From: Actinomycetota bacterium
Lineage (GTDB): Bacteria > Cyanobacteriota > Vampirovibrionia > Obscuribacterales > Obscuribacteraceae
Direction: 5' to 3'
Length of the DNA: 6,909 nt
NCBI GenBank assembly: GCA_903970355.1
Contig: CAJCIF010000434.1
Coordinates: 1 to 6,909, forward strand
Below, in pieces: positions 1 to 5,668 of the stretch. Position 1 is the stretch's first letter, and each line of letters starts with the position of its first letter. The notes beneath the pieces were generated by a model. The model ran no database searches. It worked only from the letters and a program-made list of their open reading frames with translations, and had not been told where the DNA came from. A program made the translations under genes and the position numbers.

Positions 1-65
1 CTAAACAGACCATCTCGGAAATGTACGATATTTTGGGTCTCTTCAACTGGAGCGATAAACAATAA
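1..65 (+). CDS. C-terminal fragment of an unidentified upstream gene
   Basis: The reading frame beginning at position 3 is open from the left edge to a TAA at 63-65 and encodes about 20 residues, ending IlglFNWSDKQ in character. The other two plus frames also hit stops (56-58 and 97-99), so the frame choice rests on context and on the natural-looking tail (a Met-Tyr-Asp helix followed by a polar end). It lies directly upstream of the O-antigen-ligase-like gene on the same strand, so it may be an earlier gene of the same transcript, perhaps another surface-polysaccharide gene. Nothing here identifies a family. Confidence 0.4.
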   Translation, partial: KQTISEMYDILGLFNWSDKQ

Positions 66-118
66 CAGGCGCAATTCAAGCAAGAAAAAATCTGGCTAAA
101 GCGCTTAAAAGACTTCGA

Positions 119-1348
119 TTGGCATGCATCGTTGCTTACGCTTTTAGTCTTTCATTGCCTATTACTTTTCCGTGGACAATTCTTGTTATAGGCTTGATTG
201 TTTCGCTTTTGATTTCCTGGCTGGAAAACCCAACCTTGCGCGGTCAAATTCGCTTTGTTCAGGATCTAGCTGAGGCACCCTTGACGAAGCCGCTTTTGAT
301 TTTTGCAGCGGTTGTTGGAGTTTCCGGCTTTGTGAACGGCGGCTTTCCTGAAGCGTTTAAATCGCTTTCCGCACTTCGTGGCGGGCTTGTGTACTTCTGG
401 GCTCACCATGCCTTTAAATCGGAAGATGGACTGCGCAAAAACGCTGTTTTGTCGCTTCTTGTTGTAGGAGCCCTGGCTGGGTTTATCGCTTCAATTGAAC
501 AGGTAACAGATTCACATCCATTTTCTTCTTTCCGCTATTTGCAAGGTACTGGTTTTCTGGCAACGCCCATGGCCTTTGCAGGCACGATGCAGATATTCAG
601 CATGCTTGCCTTTGGTCTAGTAATTGGGCAATCGTTTCGAAAATCCGGCAACTTGCTGTCAAAACCCTGGGTAATCGGGCTCGTTGTACTGGGCAATCTG
701 GCTGGATTAGTTTTCGCTGGTGAGCGCAGTGCCTGGTTTGGAGCACTTACCGCCGTAGTAATTTGCACTGCTATTTTTTCTCATATTTTATTCTGGCGCA
801 CCGCCATTGGTGCAACTTTAATAACAGCGGTTTCGTGTGTGGCCGTACCGGTAGTAAGAGACCGGCTACTGGCCCTTGCCAATTGGCAGTCGGATGTAAG
901 CGCTCAAGTGCGCTTGAAAGTTTGGAGTCATGCTTGGAAAGTTTTTGAACAACATCCACTATTCGGTGTGGGCATACGGAAGTTTCCCCCTTTTCCAGTG
1001 CCTGCCAATATTGCACCCGGACATGCTCCCCTTCTAGACCACGCCCACAGTAACTATTTACAGATGCTTGCTACGGCAGGCATATTTGGTTTCATTAGTT
1101 ACATCTACCTCTGGTTTGTAGTTATCCGTGAGTGTCTTGTTCGCATAGGCTTTGCAAAACAGACACAAGCCGAACAAGAAAAATCGCATTCTCGTTTGTT
1201 TCTATTCGACTGGACATTCGAGCAAGGTTTGAGTTTCGGCATTATGACCGGGGCAGTTGCCTTGTTAATATCAGGTCTATTCGAATACAACTTCGGCACA
1301 GGCCAAATTCGCCTGGCACAATGGTTTGTGCTGGCGATGTTGATTTGA
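119..1348 (+). CDS. O-antigen ligase / polymerase-like membrane protein (Wzy_C, WaaL type)
   Basis: About 409 residues with roughly ten or more hydrophobic segments, the usual size and shape of the O-antigen ligase/polymerase superfamily. Known members transfer or polymerise undecaprenyl-pyrophosphate-linked glycans at the periplasmic face of the inner membrane. Visible signatures are GERSAW at 201-206 (R203 matches the conserved periplasmic Arg), a long loop with an RLKVWSHAW stretch at 265-273, HPLFGVG at 279-285, and HAHSNYLQ at 308-315 followed by AGIFGF. This Arg, HP-GxG, H-x-HN-like pattern is diagnostic of the Wzy_C domain. The tail GLFEYNFG (387-394) is also typical. The start is uncertain: the frame is open from position 59, no ATG or GTG is available, and TTG at 119 is the best canonical choice but has only a weak AAAAGA ahead of it. 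A basic stretch just upstream (KALKRLRL) looks like a natural cytoplasmic N-terminus, so translation could start earlier (ATT 74 or CTG 92). Ligase, polymerase and protein O-glycosyltransferase cannot be told apart here. Confidence 0.85.
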   Translation: MACIVAYAFSLSLPITFPWTILVIGLIVSLLISWLENPTLRGQIRFVQDLAEAPLTKPLLIFAAVVGVSGFVNGGFPEAFKSLSALRGGLVYFWAHHAFKSEDGLRKNAVLSLLVVGALAGFIASIEQVTDSHPFSSFRYLQGTGFLATPMAFAGTMQIFSMLAFGLVIGQSFRKSGNLLSKPWVIGLVVLGNLAGLVFAGERSAWFGALTAVVICTAIFSHILFWRTAIGATLITAVSCVAVPVVRDRLLALANWQSDVSAQVRLKVWSHAWKVFEQHPLFGVGIRKFPPFPVPANIAPGHAPLLDHAHSNYLQMLATAGIFGFISYIYLWFVVIRECLVRIGFAKQTQAEQEKSHSRLFLFDWTFEQGLSFGIMTGAVALLISGLFEYNFGTGQIRLAQWFVLAMLI

Positions 1349-1364
1349 AGAATCAGGCGCTAGA

Positions 1365-1424
1365 TAGCAGACACTGAACTAGCAGACGCGGATCTAATAG
1401 ACGCGGATTTAATATACGCGGAAT
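1365..1424. repeat. Degenerate 15-bp tandem repeat, four copies, spanning the phosphofructokinase stop codon
   Basis: Four consecutive 15-bp units start at 1365, 1380, 1395 and 1410: TAGCAGACACTGAAC, TAGCAGACGCGGATC, TAATAGACGCGGATT and TAATATACGCGGAAT. Adjacent units differ at only a few positions. The last unit contains the final codons of the minus-strand phosphofructokinase gene, and the rest fill most of the 60-bp gap to the convergent O-antigen-ligase-like gene. Because 15 is a multiple of three, the minus-strand frame continues through the array as short (F/I)RV(Y/C)-stop modules, with in-frame stops at 1409-1411 (TAA), 1394-1396 (TAG) and 1379-1381 (TAG). Confidence 0.85.
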
Positions 1425-2614
1425 GGTCTGCCGGATACCTTTTCGGTAGTCGCTTCCAGCTTGCCGGGGGTTCTTCCAAAAGATAAGCCCAAGCTTTCAA
1501 ACAATGCTACGTCGGCGGGGTCAACGAGATTTTGCACGATCGCTTCTGCTACGGGCATATATTCAATTTTGCCGTGACGGAAACTAACCACTGTTACTCC
1601 GACTGTGCCTTTCGATAAAAGCTCGACTGCTCCGGCACCCACTTCCAAACCGAAATTGGCATCCACTGCCGATGTAAAACCGCACCGTACGAGATGGCTT
1701 GGTCTTATGTCGCGCACTTCCGGAATTTCGTAAACGCCTTCCACAAATTGCCCCGTCCGTTTCATGAAAGCTTTTATTTCCGCATCTGCTTTTATACGGG
1801 TTTCCAATTGTTTGACGACATAAGTTCCCGCACCCATAAGCTTTCGGTGCCCGAAAGAATCAGGAGTTGAGCTCATATCGACCAGTTCATTCCCGGAAGC
1901 ATCGCGCAAGCCTTCTGCCACCACAATCACGCTTGTGCCGGCATGGACATCACTTTCTTCAATGCGCTTTGTGAATCTGCCAACGACATGTTTGTAAAGC
2001 ACATCGAAATCAACTGGTATTTCAGGAATTAAGACAGCATCAGCGTCTCCGGCTACCCCGCCTCTAAAGGCGGTATGACCGGCATAGCGGCCAAACACTT
2101 CAAGAACAATAATGCGATTGTGTGTGCGCCCGGTTGTTTTGAGATCGCGAACCTCTTCTGCGATGCGATTGATTGTTGAGTCACCGCCGACGCTGTAAGG
2201 CATTAAATCAAGATCCATTGTCTTAGGTGCGTGCACGCAAGGAATGCCTCTCCCGGCTAGATCGGCAACAACACTGCCGGTATCGTCACCACCGGCGATG
2301 ACCAATCCATCAAGGTTGAATTTCTTCAGCCCTTCTTTAATGCGATCGTATTTTTTGTCGTCTTTGATCTTCGAGACTTTTACACGAGAATTGCCGGCTT
2401 CACTACCGGCAATGAAAACGTCAATTTCTTCAATTCGTTCAGCGGTTAATTTAGCCAAACTCTTGATATCAACAAGGTTGTAAAGTCCGGCATAACCGTT
2501 TGGCACAATCCAGGCCGTCATTCCTCTGTTTAGAGCGGTAAGGGCAACGCCCTTGATCACCCCGTTTAGCCCGCCACAATCCCCACCAGAGGTTATGATG
2601 CCGATGTTTTTCAC
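1409..2614 (-). CDS. 6-phosphofructokinase family, probably pyrophosphate-dependent
   Basis: A 401-residue cytoplasmic enzyme of the PfkA family, which phosphorylates fructose 6-phosphate to fructose 1,6-bisphosphate in glycolysis. Family landmarks run in order: the N-terminal glycine loop GGDCGGLN (10-17), an Arg matching E. coli R72 (R77), GGDDT (108-112), PKTMDLD (130-136), FGRYAG (174-179), IPEIP (196-200), AEGLRD (233-238) and FGHRKLMGAG (254-263). In the known family, Gly at the second-loop position and Gly before TIDND mark ATP users, while Asp and Lys mark pyrophosphate users. Here these are D111 and K131, so PPi use is predicted. The presumed catalytic Asp is D134. Two positions are odd: TIDND reads TMDLD (L135 for Asn) and the usual MGR reads FGR (F174). 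The length exceeds the roughly 320 residues of bacterial ATP enzymes. GTG 2614 is chosen as start because GGGAG lies 5 nt ahead of it and the protein then begins with the usual beta strand (KNIGIITSGG). An in-frame TTG at 2671 would add 19 unfamiliar residues. Confidence 0.9.
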   Translation of the reverse strand: MKNIGIITSGGDCGGLNGVIKGVALTALNRGMTAWIVPNGYAGLYNLVDIKSLAKLTAERIEEIDVFIAGSEAGNSRVKVSKIKDDKKYDRIKEGLKKFNLDGLVIAGGDDTGSVVADLAGRGIPCVHAPKTMDLDLMPYSVGGDSTINRIAEEVRDLKTTGRTHNRIIVLEVFGRYAGHTAFRGGVAGDADAVLIPEIPVDFDVLYKHVVGRFTKRIEESDVHAGTSVIVVAEGLRDASGNELVDMSSTPDSFGHRKLMGAGTYVVKQLETRIKADAEIKAFMKRTGQFVEGVYEIPEVRDIRPSHLVRCGFTSAVDANFGLEVGAGAVELLSKGTVGVTVVSFRHGKIEYMPVAEAIVQNLVDPADVALFESLGLSFGRTPGKLEATTEKVSGRPFRVY

Positions 2615-2626
2615 TTTCTCTCCCTC
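2615..2626 (-). promoter_or_regulatory. Ribosome binding site deciding the phosphofructokinase GTG start
   Basis: On the minus strand GAGGGAGAG (2626 to 2618) lies three bases before GTG 2614, with its GGGAG core at the usual spacing of about five bases. This is a strong Shine-Dalgarno match and is the main reason for preferring GTG 2614 over the upstream TTG 2671. Confidence 0.75.
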
Positions 2627-2655
2627 GCAAGTTTCAGAAACAGTCCTTGTTGATA

Positions 2656-2683
2656 TCACGAGCCCAAGCAAATTAGCTCGTGA
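2656..2683. repeat. Perfect 8-bp inverted repeat in the divergent intergenic region
   Basis: TCACGAGC at 2656-2663 and GCTCGTGA at 2676-2683 are exact reverse complements separated by 12 bases (CCAAGCAAATTA). The repeat sits between two divergent starts (GTG 2614 minus and ATG 2742 plus), where promoters for both genes must lie. Centre-to-centre arm spacing is 20 bp, about two helical turns, which would suit a dimeric regulator. It could equally form an RNA hairpin in the phosphofructokinase leader. No T-run follows on either strand, so a terminator is unlikely. I see no convincing -35/-10 pair: TTGATA at 2650-2655 has only a poor -10 partner. Confidence 0.5.
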
Positions 2684-2741
2684 CTACCCTACCTGTTGCA
2701 AGGAGAGTTACACTTCGGGAGTCGTCAATTGAACTTTCGGA

Positions 2742-4052
2742 ATGACAGCAAATACGTTTCCCCAACGCGCCCTCAATTTTTTAATTCCGGTTTTCGGTAC
2801 TGCATGCATCATCGTGCCCATCTTAATTGGGCTTGCGCATCCTCAGGCCATGCAAACCAGCGATTTTCTAATGACGTTTTATCCGGCCGGAAAATTGCTG
2901 CTCGACAATCGCGCTGTCGATCTCTATCCCGCCCTCAGTTCTTCCAATTTTGTGGAATCGACGTATAACATCTATACACATCAAATGTTGAATGCGCTGC
3001 CGCCTGAATTTATAGCAAGCTACATGTACTCCCCTCTAACGGCAGCAATTTTCGTCCCATTTAGTTTGTATAGTCCAGCCATCGCTCTTCTGTGCTGGCA
3101 ATTAGTTTCACTGGTTGCACTGACAGTTTGCGCAAAGCTACTGAGTTCTTTAACGGGCACAAGAACCCTAACAACGCTCTTTTTATTCGTTCTATTTTTT
3201 CCAGTTATCCAGACCATTTTCATTGGGCAACTGGGCATCCTTCTTGGGCTCTTACCACTCACGATTGGTTACTATCTGCTCCTCCAAAAGAGAGAACTAG
3301 CCGCTGGATTAGTCTGGAGCACTTTCATCTTAAAACCCCAATATTTGCTCATTGCAGTTTTTGTAGCACTCGTTTTGTCGTCCCAAAAAAGATTTCGTTG
3401 CTTGATCGGATTAACAACGGGACTGGCACTATTTTTTGCGTATGCCCTTTGTATCTTTGGTGCGCAAGTTTTAGAGTTATGGCTCCATTCTCTTCAACTG
3501 GCAGGAGAAATTGAATCCAGTCCAAATTACGGCTATGCAGCCTACCTGAAATGCTCATTGCTTCCAGCAGCGCTTTCCTTTCTACCTGCACCGCAACGAC
3601 CGATGTTAGAGCCTGCCGTTAACTTGCTTAGCTGTTTAATTGCGGCTCACGGAATTTGGACTGCCATGAACTTCTTAAACAAAGGCAATTCCGAAAACGA
3701 AAAGGAACAAATAACAATAATTTTTCTAATCGGGTTATTGCTGATTCCCCTCTTTCTGCCGCATTTCCTCTATTACGATTTTTGCTTATTTGCTATTGCT
3801 GGAACATTGATCCTTACGAAAATGACACCACTTGATTCGGCAATGCGATGGCAAACTATAACGGCCTGGCTAATAATCGATCTCTATCTAATCATTTGGA
3901 CATTTGTGAATCCGGCTCTGGCACAGCCTTTAATTGTTGTTCTCATTGATGCGTTTCTATATTGGCGTGTTCTGCAGTGTGCAATGCATCTGTCTTCTCA
4001 GGCGAAAGCTTTGCCAGTTTCTCCAGAGAAGCCAAATAAAACACCAGAGTAA
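2742..4052 (+). CDS. GT87-type membrane glycosyltransferase (DUF2029 family)
   Basis: A 436-residue protein with about ten or more hydrophobic segments. The pattern matches the GT87/DUF2029 family, whose characterised actinobacterial members are mannosyl- or arabinofuranosyltransferases using polyprenyl-phosphate sugars on the outer face of the cytoplasmic membrane. After the first membrane segment comes SDF (40-42) with the presumed catalytic Asp at 41, then FYPAGKLLL and LYP. Further on are YSPLTAAIFVPF (96-107), GQLG (162-165), a basic QKRELAAGL stretch, LKPQY (197-201) and HFLYYD (341-346). An in-frame stop at 2730-2732 leaves ATG 2742 as the first possible start, preceded only by a weak CGGA. 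The last hydrophobic segment (about 398-412) and a polar tail ending SPEKPNKTPE lie in the 110-bp overlap with the convergent gene. The sugar donor and acceptor cannot be inferred. It is paralogous in layout to the convergent gene. Confidence 0.78.
   Translation: MTANTFPQRALNFLIPVFGTACIIVPILIGLAHPQAMQTSDFLMTFYPAGKLLLDNRAVDLYPALSSSNFVESTYNIYTHQMLNALPPEFIASYMYSPLTAAIFVPFSLYSPAIALLCWQLVSLVALTVCAKLLSSLTGTRTLTTLFLFVLFFPVIQTIFIGQLGILLGLLPLTIGYYLLLQKRELAAGLVWSTFILKPQYLLIAVFVALVLSSQKRFRCLIGLTTGLALFFAYALCIFGAQVLELWLHSLQLAGEIESSPNYGYAAYLKCSLLPAALSFLPAPQRPMLEPAVNLLSCLIAAHGIWTAMNFLNKGNSENEKEQITIIFLIGLLLIPLFLPHFLYYDFCLFAIAGTLILTKMTPLDSAMRWQTITAWLIIDLYLIIWTFVNPALAQPLIVVLIDAFLYWRVLQCAMHLSSQAKALPVSPEKPNKTPE
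3943..4052. other. Tail-to-tail coding overlap of the two GT87 genes
   Basis: The plus gene stops with TAA at 4050-4052 and the minus gene with TGA at 3943-3945, so 110 bp encode both C-termini (about 36 codons each). First codon positions face each other, and the wobble base of the minus gene faces the second codon position of the plus gene. No hairpin with a T-run is visible on either strand here, so transcripts probably run past each other and are complementary at their 3' ends. Confidence 0.8.
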
Positions 4053-5232
4053 GCAGTCCCAAAAGCGCCAATGCCGGAACGTGCGAAAGCTTACTGACAA
4101 AAAAACAAATCCAGCTGACGATAGGATAAGCAATAAATAAGACCTTGCTCAAGCGACTGAGTGGCGTGCTCGTCCATCCGGCATTTAGGAAGTAGGCTGC
4201 TGGAATCGCCAGCAATAAAGAGTCGTAGGGAAAAGAATGGGCACTGAAAAAGAGCGCTGCCGTTATGGTAATAGAAAGGGCTGCTGCGATACCGGATTTG
4301 GTTGCTAATTGAGACCGCTTCAGATAGAAAAAGACCATTTGCCCTAGAAATGCACAAACCATCGCAAACATACTTATGGAAAGCGCTGTCTCTTGTGGGA
4401 GTACGGAAGTAAGCAGCCCGCGAATGCCGGGCATCATATCGGGAGAGAAGTTACAAATCGCTTCTGCACGTTTAAGAGTGGTCGGATAAGTAAGAACAGA
4501 AGTCCAGCCAAGCTGCATTACGGTCGCGCTCAGAAAAATTATCTCGAATACAACTGCGCTTGCGATTACTCGAAATTGCTTTGCAAAAAGAGGCGGCAGA
4601 AATAGAAACAGCATGTACTGCGGTTTAAGAGTGGTGGCAGCCAATAAGAGACCGGCTAACAATTGCTTGCGTTCGGCCAAACAATAAGCATAAGCCGAGA
4701 CAATTGCGAGTAATAGCCAACTTAACTGGCCGGTGAGCAGGCATTGAAAAGCCGGAAATGAATAGAAAAGCCCCAGAAAAATGAGGAGGTTTTTCTCCTT
4801 ATTTTGAGAATCGATCGATAGCAAAAACAAAGAGAATACAAGCGATCCCAAAAGAAGAGTGCAAATGTCCCAAAGCAGATGTGCCAGATCCAGAGGCAAA
4901 AAAGTAAGAGGAATCATGAGCACAAACGTGCTTGGAAAAGATTGTGTGTAAAAGTCCGCTTCTGTAGGTTCGGCATCGACAAGAGTCCGGAAGACTTTCT
5001 CTTGAGTCGCCCACGCATAGATATTTGAATTGCCTCCACCACGAGCAAGAACGCCACCGGCATAGAAGACAACGAAATCAGTTACGAGGACTTTGCCATT
5101 AACGTGCCGAACACTAAAATCGTGGTGATTGTAACCATTGAAAAGATCGTAGTACTGGCAAAGGCTCAACAAAAGAACGAACGTGCCATAGGCAAACCAG
5201 GACAGCCGCACTACCTTCTGGCGCGAATTCAT
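3943..5232 (-). CDS. Second GT87-type membrane glycosyltransferase (DUF2029 family)
   Basis: A 429-residue multi-span membrane protein with the same landmarks as the convergent neighbour: TDF (51-53, presumed catalytic Asp 52) followed by VVFYAGGVLA and IYAW, QSFPSTFVLMIPLTFLPL (97-114), LTGQL (166-170), ERKQLLAGLLLA (187-198), LKPQY (202-206) and HSFPYD (332-337). This order fits GT87 lipid-phosphate-sugar glycosyltransferases. ATG 5232 overlaps the stop of the RlpA-like gene as ATGA, so translation is probably coupled to that gene. The C-terminal soluble tail (about 404-429, with LSPEKTD) lies in the 110-bp overlap with the plus-strand GT87 gene. The enzyme should act on the outer face of the inner membrane; its substrate is unknown. 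Overall identity to its neighbour looks low outside the shared motifs, so the pair is either an old duplication or two separate recruitments of the family. Confidence 0.75.
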   Translation of the reverse strand: MNSRQKVVRLSWFAYGTFVLLLSLCQYYDLFNGYNHHDFSVRHVNGKVLVTDFVVFYAGGVLARGGGNSNIYAWATQEKVFRTLVDAEPTEADFYTQSFPSTFVLMIPLTFLPLDLAHLLWDICTLLLGSLVFSLFLLSIDSQNKEKNLLIFLGLFYSFPAFQCLLTGQLSWLLLAIVSAYAYCLAERKQLLAGLLLAATTLKPQYMLFLFLPPLFAKQFRVIASAVVFEIIFLSATVMQLGWTSVLTYPTTLKRAEAICNFSPDMMPGIRGLLTSVLPQETALSISMFAMVCAFLGQMVFFYLKRSQLATKSGIAAALSITITAALFFSAHSFPYDSLLLAIPAAYFLNAGWTSTPLSRLSKVLFIAYPIVSWICFFVSKLSHVPALALLGLLTLVFYLASLEKLAKLSPEKTDALHTAEHANIETHQ

Positions 5233-5239
5233 TCCTTCT
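5229..5239 (-). promoter_or_regulatory. ATGA stop-start overlap with abutting Shine-Dalgarno-like sequence
   Basis: On the minus strand AGAAGGA (5239 to 5233) runs straight into ATGA, in which ATG (5232-5230) starts the GT87 gene and TGA (5231-5229) ends the RlpA-like gene. The purine tract is too close to the ATG for ordinary initiation, so reinitiation by ribosomes finishing the RlpA-like gene is the likely mode. This would tie production of the two proteins together. Confidence 0.65.
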
Positions 5240-5603
5240 CTGTTGGTTTCACAACGTGCGCATCAACTGGAATATGGCCGGTAGAGCAGCCGAGTTTGCG
5301 AGCGGCTCCGCGGCTCAAGTCAAGAATGTGCTTATTCGATTTAGCTTGCGTATCGTTGATCCGAACTACTACATGTTTGCCGTTGATGCGATGCCTGACG
5401 TGCACCATCGAACCAAGTGGAAAGACATTACTTGCCGCTGACAAACCATTTTTGTCATACACTTCTCCGGTTGCTGTCTTCTTGCCATGATATGCATCCG
5501 AATATACAGCTGCTTTGCCCGAGACAGGTTCGGCAGCAAAAGCTTCATATCGCGGTGCAAGACCCGTGAAAATGATTGCGGCCAAAAAGGCAAATATTCT
5601 CAT
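5229..5603 (-). CDS. RlpA-like double-psi beta-barrel cell-wall protein
   Basis: A 124-residue exported protein. Residues 1-23 form a signal peptide (hydrophobic core FAFLAAIIF, cleavage site AFA before AEP). There is no lipobox cysteine, so it should be periplasmic or secreted, unlike E. coli RlpA. Residues 29-118 match the RlpA double-psi beta-barrel: GKAAVYSDAYHGKKTATGEVYD (29-50), LSAAS (54-58), FPLGS (61-65), VVVRIND (78-84) and ILDLSRGAARKLG (93-105). Characterised RlpA proteins are lytic transglycosylases that cut peptide-stripped glycan strands, mainly at division septa. The equivalents of the catalytic Glu (E47) and Asp (D84) are present, but the AAH histidine is S58 and the usual RGPF after the Asp is TQAK. 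Activity is therefore doubtful and a binding role is possible. No SPOR domain is present. ATG 5603 is preceded by a weak ACGGAT. It follows the MATE gene by 65 bp and overlaps the GT87 start. Confidence 0.82.
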   Translation of the reverse strand: MRIFAFLAAIIFTGLAPRYEAFAAEPVSGKAAVYSDAYHGKKTATGEVYDKNGLSAASNVFPLGSMVHVRHRINGKHVVVRINDTQAKSNKHILDLSRGAARKLGCSTGHIPVDAHVVKPTEKE

Positions 5604-5668
5604 TTAAATCCGTTCCGTCGGCGCTCTATGCCACTATTCTAGCAATTCAGCGCTGCTTAAGCCCGAGT

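Noticed and set aside
771..1016. 81-codon minus-strand frame within the O-antigen-ligase-like gene
   Set aside because: It is antisense to the conserved Wzy_C region, has no recognisable domain, and is explained by the coding pattern of the real gene.
2615..2671. N-terminal extension of the phosphofructokinase to TTG 2671 (19 extra residues)
   Set aside because: The extension does not resemble the family N-terminus, overlaps the inverted repeat, and GTG 2614 has a strong, correctly spaced ribosome binding site.
2696..2968. 90-codon plus-strand frame starting at TTG 2696
   Set aside because: Its start overlaps the Shine-Dalgarno-like tract instead of following it, and most of it is out of frame with the GT87 gene that shows real motifs.
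3092..3514. 140-codon plus-strand frame inside the first GT87 gene
   Set aside because: It lies in another frame of a gene with clear family motifs, has no membrane or domain pattern of its own, and no convincing ribosome site.
3995..4040. AAAGCTTT palindrome and flanking TTCTC/GAGAA in the GT87 overlap as a bidirectional terminator
   Set aside because: The stem is short and interrupted, and neither strand has a T-run after it. It is within coding sequence of both genes.
5641..5668. Palindromes CAGCGCTG and GCTTAAGC after the MATE stop as a possible terminator
   Set aside because: They have no loop of useful size and no T-run follows on the minus strand. The 65-bp gap is better read as an intra-operon spacer.
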